From Arthrobacter pascens (GTDB taxonomy: Bacteria; Actinomycetota; Actinomycetes; Actinomycetales; Micrococcaceae): a stretch of DNA of 64,000 nucleotides. The stretch covers positions 4,030,001 to 4,094,000 of the forward strand of contig NZ_JAUSWY010000001.1 in the NCBI RefSeq assembly GCF_030815585.1. Direction: 5' to 3'. The position numbers and the translations under genes were made by a program. Position 1 is the first letter of the stretch, and each line of letters opens with the position of its first letter. Shown here piece after piece: positions 60,799 to 64,000 of this stretch. Under the pieces are notes generated by a model. It had not been told where the DNA came from, ran no database searches, and was given only the letters and a program-made list of their open reading frames with translations.

Positions 60799-62421
60799 CT
60801 ACGGGTTCCCGGATCCGGCCGTGCTCCGGACCGGGAGGATGACCGCCGAGGGATGCTCCGGGCCATAGTAGACCGCCTGGTCCGCCGCCAGGAGCGTGGT
60901 GGCGGTGGCGCGGGGTTCACCGGTACCGGGATTGCGGGCATAGCGCGGGAACGAGCCGCTGGAGACCTGGACCCTGATGCGGTGGCCACGCTTGAAGCGA
61001 TAGGCGGTGGGCCAGAGTCGGACAGCGGCGCAGGAGAGCTCATCCGCGCCGGACAGGCTGGTCAGCCCGTCACAGATGTTATGCGAGCGGCCGTCGGGGC
61101 CGACATCACAGAGCCGGACGAAGACATCGGCGTTGGCGAGGGCCGAACGGAACCAGATATCCGCGCTGACCTCCCCGACGATCTCGACGTCCTCGTCGAG
61201 CACGGCCGTGGTGTAGGTGAGCACGTCCGCACGGGCCTCAAGGGCCGTGTTATCGACACGTCCGCCATTGCTGATGCTGATGCCTCCGGCCGCCGGCGTT
61301 GGGTGCGCCGGGTCGTAGCGATACGTGTCGGCCGCCGATTCCGCCGCAGGCTCGGTGGACAGCGCACGGTCGGGTTGGAGGTGGAACGGCCGCGGCTCGT
61401 AGCCCTTTGGCGGCCAGGAATCGAAGTCCCGCCAGGCATCCTCACCCATCACGAACAGCCGCACCTCGGCCCGTTCCTGAGGCTGCTCGCCGCGTGCGTG
61501 CGGGAGGCCGAACTCAAGGGCCTCCAGAACCGGGACGTTGTTGAACTCCGAATGCGTCCAAGGTCCGACGGTCAACCGTGCCGGCCGCCCGGCTTCCTGT
61601 AGTGCCTGGAAGTCCCGGAGCTGACCGGGGAGGAAGATGTCGTACCAGCCGCCGATTGAGCTCACCGGCACCTTCACCCCGGCCACCCGGTGGGAGTGGT
61701 CGACGTCGGCCCAGTACTCGTGTTTTGCGTCGTACGCCAGGATGTCCTGAATGTATTTGGAGCTGTGGCCGATAGCCGCGACATCGGCCCGGTTCAGTGG
61801 CAGCGTGTGAATCGCGCGAGCCGTTTTCTTCGCCTGGCTACGGTTCCTCAGCATCGCCCAGGGCCGCTCCTGGACGGCAGTCAGGACGCCCCATTCGAAC
61901 GGAAGCTCAAGCGACATCCCGTCCTCGCGAAGGAACTCAAGGGTCAGCGCGGACTCGGTCACGTGCGGGATCATGGCCTTGACCTGCGGCGGCAATTGGT
62001 CGGCCACCGCCCACTGGACAAATCCCAGGTAGCTCGTGCCCACCAGCACCATCGAGTCGCCGAACCAGGGCTGTTTCACGACCCACTCAAGGGTGGCCAT
62101 GCCATCCTCGCGCTCCTGCCGCATCGGGTCCATGGTCCCGCCCGAGCCGAATCCGCCGCGGACGCTCTGGATCAGCACCTGGAATCCGCGCTCGGCCAGT
62201 GGCCTGGCCATTGCAGCTCCAAGGATGCCGGCCCGGCCATACGGGGAGCGCAGCAGGGCGGTGGGCAATCCTTCGCCCCCGCCCCGCGGCGCCCATCTGT
62301 TGGCCAGCAGTTCCACGCCGTCTGGCATGGGCACACACAGGTCCTTTTGCACGACGACGTCGCGGGTCAGGGGCGGCGGCAGTTCGAGCTTGCGCTGAAG
62401 AATATGGCTCATCAGGTTCAT
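60799..62421 (-). CDS. CocE/NonD-family hydrolase (peptidase S15-like)
   Basis: 540 residues. Alpha/beta-hydrolase domain: VPMPDGVELLANRWAPRG, SVRGGFGSGG near 95, nucleophile Ser in VLVGTSYLGFVQW near 148; then a helical cap and a C-terminal jelly roll with VDNTALEARADVLTYTTAVLDEDVEIVGEV and RLWPTAYRFKRGHRIRVQVSS. These enzymes cleave acyl esters or amides (cocaine esterase, X-Pro dipeptidyl peptidase relatives); the substrate is unknown. Followed on the same strand after 44 bases upstream by a TetR gene, probably its regulator. Confidence 0.9.
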   Translation of the reverse strand: MNLMSHILQRKLELPPPLTRDVVVQKDLCVPMPDGVELLANRWAPRGGGEGLPTALLRSPYGRAGILGAAMARPLAERGFQVLIQSVRGGFGSGGTMDPMRQEREDGMATLEWVVKQPWFGDSMVLVGTSYLGFVQWAVADQLPPQVKAMIPHVTESALTLEFLREDGMSLELPFEWGVLTAVQERPWAMLRNRSQAKKTARAIHTLPLNRADVAAIGHSSKYIQDILAYDAKHEYWADVDHSHRVAGVKVPVSSIGGWYDIFLPGQLRDFQALQEAGRPARLTVGPWTHSEFNNVPVLEALEFGLPHARGEQPQERAEVRLFVMGEDAWRDFDSWPPKGYEPRPFHLQPDRALSTEPAAESAADTYRYDPAHPTPAAGGISISNGGRVDNTALEARADVLTYTTAVLDEDVEIVGEVSADIWFRSALANADVFVRLCDVGPDGRSHNICDGLTSLSGADELSCAAVRLWPTAYRFKRGHRIRVQVSSGSFPRYARNPGTGEPRATATTLLAADQAVYYGPEHPSAVILPVRSTAGSGNP

Positions 62422-62465
62422 TGGTCTGGCTCCTTGTCGTGGGCCGGCACCGGGCGGGCTGGCAT

Positions 62466-63080
62466 CTAGCGGGCTGGCATCGGGTGCGGCGGCAGCGTGT
62501 CGGTGGCAGCTGGCATCAGCCGCACCAGCCTGTCCGTGAACTCTTCAGGGTCCAGCGGTTCCGCACCCTCGACCACCCAGGTATTGACGAGGGCGGCGCC
62601 GCCGCCGGTGATGAACGTGGCAAGGTCGTCTGCCCCCTGCGGCTCGAGGGTCCCGCCAAACATCTCCTGGACAAGTTGCCTGTTGATCGGGAAGAGCAGG
62701 CCGGTTAGTGATTTGTTCAGCGCATACGCGCAGGAGCTGGTCAGCACCGCCCGATAGAACGCCCGATGGTGCGCGAAGTGTTCTACCAAGGCGAGCGCCC
62801 CGTCCCGTCTGGACGGCGAAGTGCCGGCATCTGCAAGGCGTGGCAGCAGTTCCCGTGTGGCTAGGTCGAGGGCAGATTCCAGCAGCAGCCTGTCGCGATC
62901 GCCGAAATGCTGGTACACCACAGGTCGGCTGACATTCGCGGCTTCGGCGATATCCGAGAGGGGAACATCAGCCGTGCCCCGCTCAGCCACCAAGGCGATG
63001 GTGGCCTGCATCAGCGCAGAGCGCGAACGCCGGATCCGGCGGTCCTGAGTGGGGACGGTGGCTGCAGGGTCTATCTCCAT
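62466..63080 (-). CDS. TetR-family transcriptional regulator
   Basis: 204 residues. HTH: TIALVAERGTADVPLSDIAEAANVSRPVVYQHFGDRDRLLLESALDL near residues 28-75. The C-terminal part is helical (EEFTDRLVRLMPA). Transcribed just before the S15-type hydrolase gene, 44 bases apart, so it probably controls that unit and itself through the palindrome at 63091-63104. Confidence 0.9.
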   Translation of the reverse strand: MEIDPAATVPTQDRRIRRSRSALMQATIALVAERGTADVPLSDIAEAANVSRPVVYQHFGDRDRLLLESALDLATRELLPRLADAGTSPSRRDGALALVEHFAHHRAFYRAVLTSSCAYALNKSLTGLLFPINRQLVQEMFGGTLEPQGADDLATFITGGGAALVNTWVVEGAEPLDPEEFTDRLVRLMPAATDTLPPHPMPAR

Positions 63081-63090
63081 ACCGAGATAC

Positions 63091-63104
63091 TATACAGCTG
63101 TAAA
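63091..63104. promoter_or_regulatory. TetR-type operator upstream of the TetR gene
   Basis: TATACAGCTGTAAA contains the perfect palindrome TACAGCTGTA and lies 10 bases before the regulator start. Confidence 0.6.
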
Positions 63105-63323
63105 TTAACTGGCAAGTGTCAATTACGAGCAACGGGCCCCGCCTGAAGCGATCCCGTAACGGCAGCGGCAAGTTCAGGCTCCTCGCCCAGCCCGGTGCCG
63201 CCGCGACCGGGTGCTGGTCGAAAACGTAGTCTTCTGGAGGGAACCCATCCGCGGGAGCCGCCGTCGGACGTTTCCGGCGTTCCGGGTCCCTTCCAGGGTC
63301 CTCCGCCGTTAGTGAGCGGCCAG

Positions 63324-64000
63324 CTATTCGTCGAAGTATGTGACCGTGGTGGCATCGCCTGAGATGGAGGAGAGGACGCGGGCCGCCACTTCGGAGAGCT
63401 TGATGTTCCGGGTGTTGGAGGCATGCAGCAGGACCTTGAACGCCTCGTTCTGGCTGCAACCGTTCTGCGCCATGATGGCCCCGGTGGCCAGATCAATTAC
63501 CGTCCGGGATTTCATTGCGGCACTCATGTCGTCCCGGGTGTCCTGCAGCTGGCCCAGCCGTAGCGCCAGCTGCAGGCCCTTGGACGCCTGCTCGGCGAAG
63601 GCCTCCGTGCTAGCAATGGACTGCCCGCTGAAGGCGTGAGGCAGCTCGCTGTAAAGGGTCAGCACTGCCCGGCTGGGGCCCTCCAACTGCAGCGGAACGC
63701 CAATGACAGACAGTATCCCCAGTCCTTTGACCGCCTGGACATAGGCGGGCCAGCGCCCTTCCAGCCTCAGGTCCGGGACCAGCACTGTCACCATGCCGCG
63801 CATGGCCGTCAGGCATGGCCCGTCCCCGTACTTGTGTTGCAGCTGGTCCATGGCGTGGGCACATGGACTGCTGCTGGCCACTGTAGTGGCCTTTTTGTGC
63901 CTGATGACGGAAATCCCGCAGGACACCTCGCGTCCAGGACTGCTGAGGCGGGCAGCGGAGTACACAGCCAGCTCGTCCAGGAACTGCCCCACTTCAGGGC
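63324..64000 (-). CDS. GAF and ANTAR domain regulator, 5' end outside the window
   Basis: At least 222 residues visible; the frame stays open to the edge (…PEVGQFLDELAVY), so the GTG at 63992 is probably internal. GAF domain: YGDGPCLTAMRGMVTVLVPDLRLEGRWPAY. ANTAR: SRTVIDLATGAIMAQNGCSQNEAFKVL and SNTRNIKLSEVAARVL. It is clearly paralogous to 9809-10561, with the same block order and the same F-D end (VTYFDE / VTHFD). RNA targets unknown. Confidence 0.87.
   Translation of the reverse strand, partial: PEVGQFLDELAVYSAARLSSPGREVSCGISVIRHKKATTVASSSPCAHAMDQLQHKYGDGPCLTAMRGMVTVLVPDLRLEGRWPAYVQAVKGLGILSVIGVPLQLEGPSRAVLTLYSELPHAFSGQSIASTEAFAEQASKGLQLALRLGQLQDTRDDMSAAMKSRTVIDLATGAIMAQNGCSQNEAFKVLLHASNTRNIKLSEVAARVLSSISGDATTVTYFDE

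Noticed and set aside
1..64000. CRISPR arrays, tRNA/rRNA genes, insertion sequences, prophage
   Set aside because: No regularly spaced repeats, tRNA-like cloverleaf ends, transposase motifs or phage genes were found on reading both strands.

Overview
The window is GC-rich, gene-dense bacterial DNA with short intergenic gaps, GTG/TTG starts, DtxR-like iron regulation, ANTAR antiterminators, ABC sugar importers that lack their own ATPase, and a broad set of plant-polysaccharide genes. I infer an actinobacterium of the Arthrobacter/Pseudarthrobacter type (Micrococcaceae, soil or plant associated). No tRNA, rRNA, CRISPR array, phage or transposase gene was seen.

Layout. 1-2001: end of an MFS transporter and a beta-lactamase-fold lipoprotein whose catalytic Ser and Lys are replaced. 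2097-8447: four-gene hydroxamate siderophore operon (desABCD type, 4-bp overlaps) plus an SDR gene, behind a promoter overlapped by a DtxR/IdeR-like box. 8696-12849: small membrane protein, STAS-like protein, GAF-ANTAR regulator, small GNAT, acyltransferase-3 and DUF1304 proteins. 12948-18795: a four-carbon sugar-acid catabolic cluster (GntP permease, beta-hydroxyacid dehydrogenase, DUF1537 kinase, fructose-bisphosphate-type class II aldolase, divergent GntR regulator with two matching operators). It is bracketed by two copies of an inverted-repeat element.

18903-29504: pectin/hemicellulose locus. A LacI regulator, a GH43 enzyme and a DUF6807 protein are divergent from a CUT1 sugar importer, followed by a pectate lyase-pectinesterase fusion and a tandem paralogue whose pectinesterase half is eroded. 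29640-34814: dodecin, a lone receiver protein, a GH26-like secreted hydrolase, a frameshifted cellulose-synthase-like glycosyltransferase and a STAS-like protein. 34839-41376: XRE regulator facing a palindrome, three aldo/keto reductases, an epimerase-like protein and a secreted alpha/beta hydrolase. 41512-46484: small stress/membrane proteins, a DM13 protein, a PrmC-related methyltransferase and a lactonase-fold protein. 46629-52034: secreted GH13 amylase and MalQ.

52256-60602: fructan/fructose regulon. A secreted GH32 levanase, a LacI regulator, a ribose/fructose-type ABC importer and a PfkB fructokinase are tied together by three near-identical operators, two of them just downstream of similar promoters. 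Extracellular fructan would be cut to fructose, imported and phosphorylated. 60799-64000: S15/CocE hydrolase with a TetR regulator, and a second GAF-ANTAR protein cut by the window edge.

The most notable items are the GH32 levanase whose inserted accessory module seems itself interrupted by a related module, the shared LacI operator in the fructan locus, the bracketed sugar-acid cluster with an unexpected aldolase, the pectate lyase pair, the inactive-looking beta-lactamase homologue and the frameshifted glycosyltransferase.
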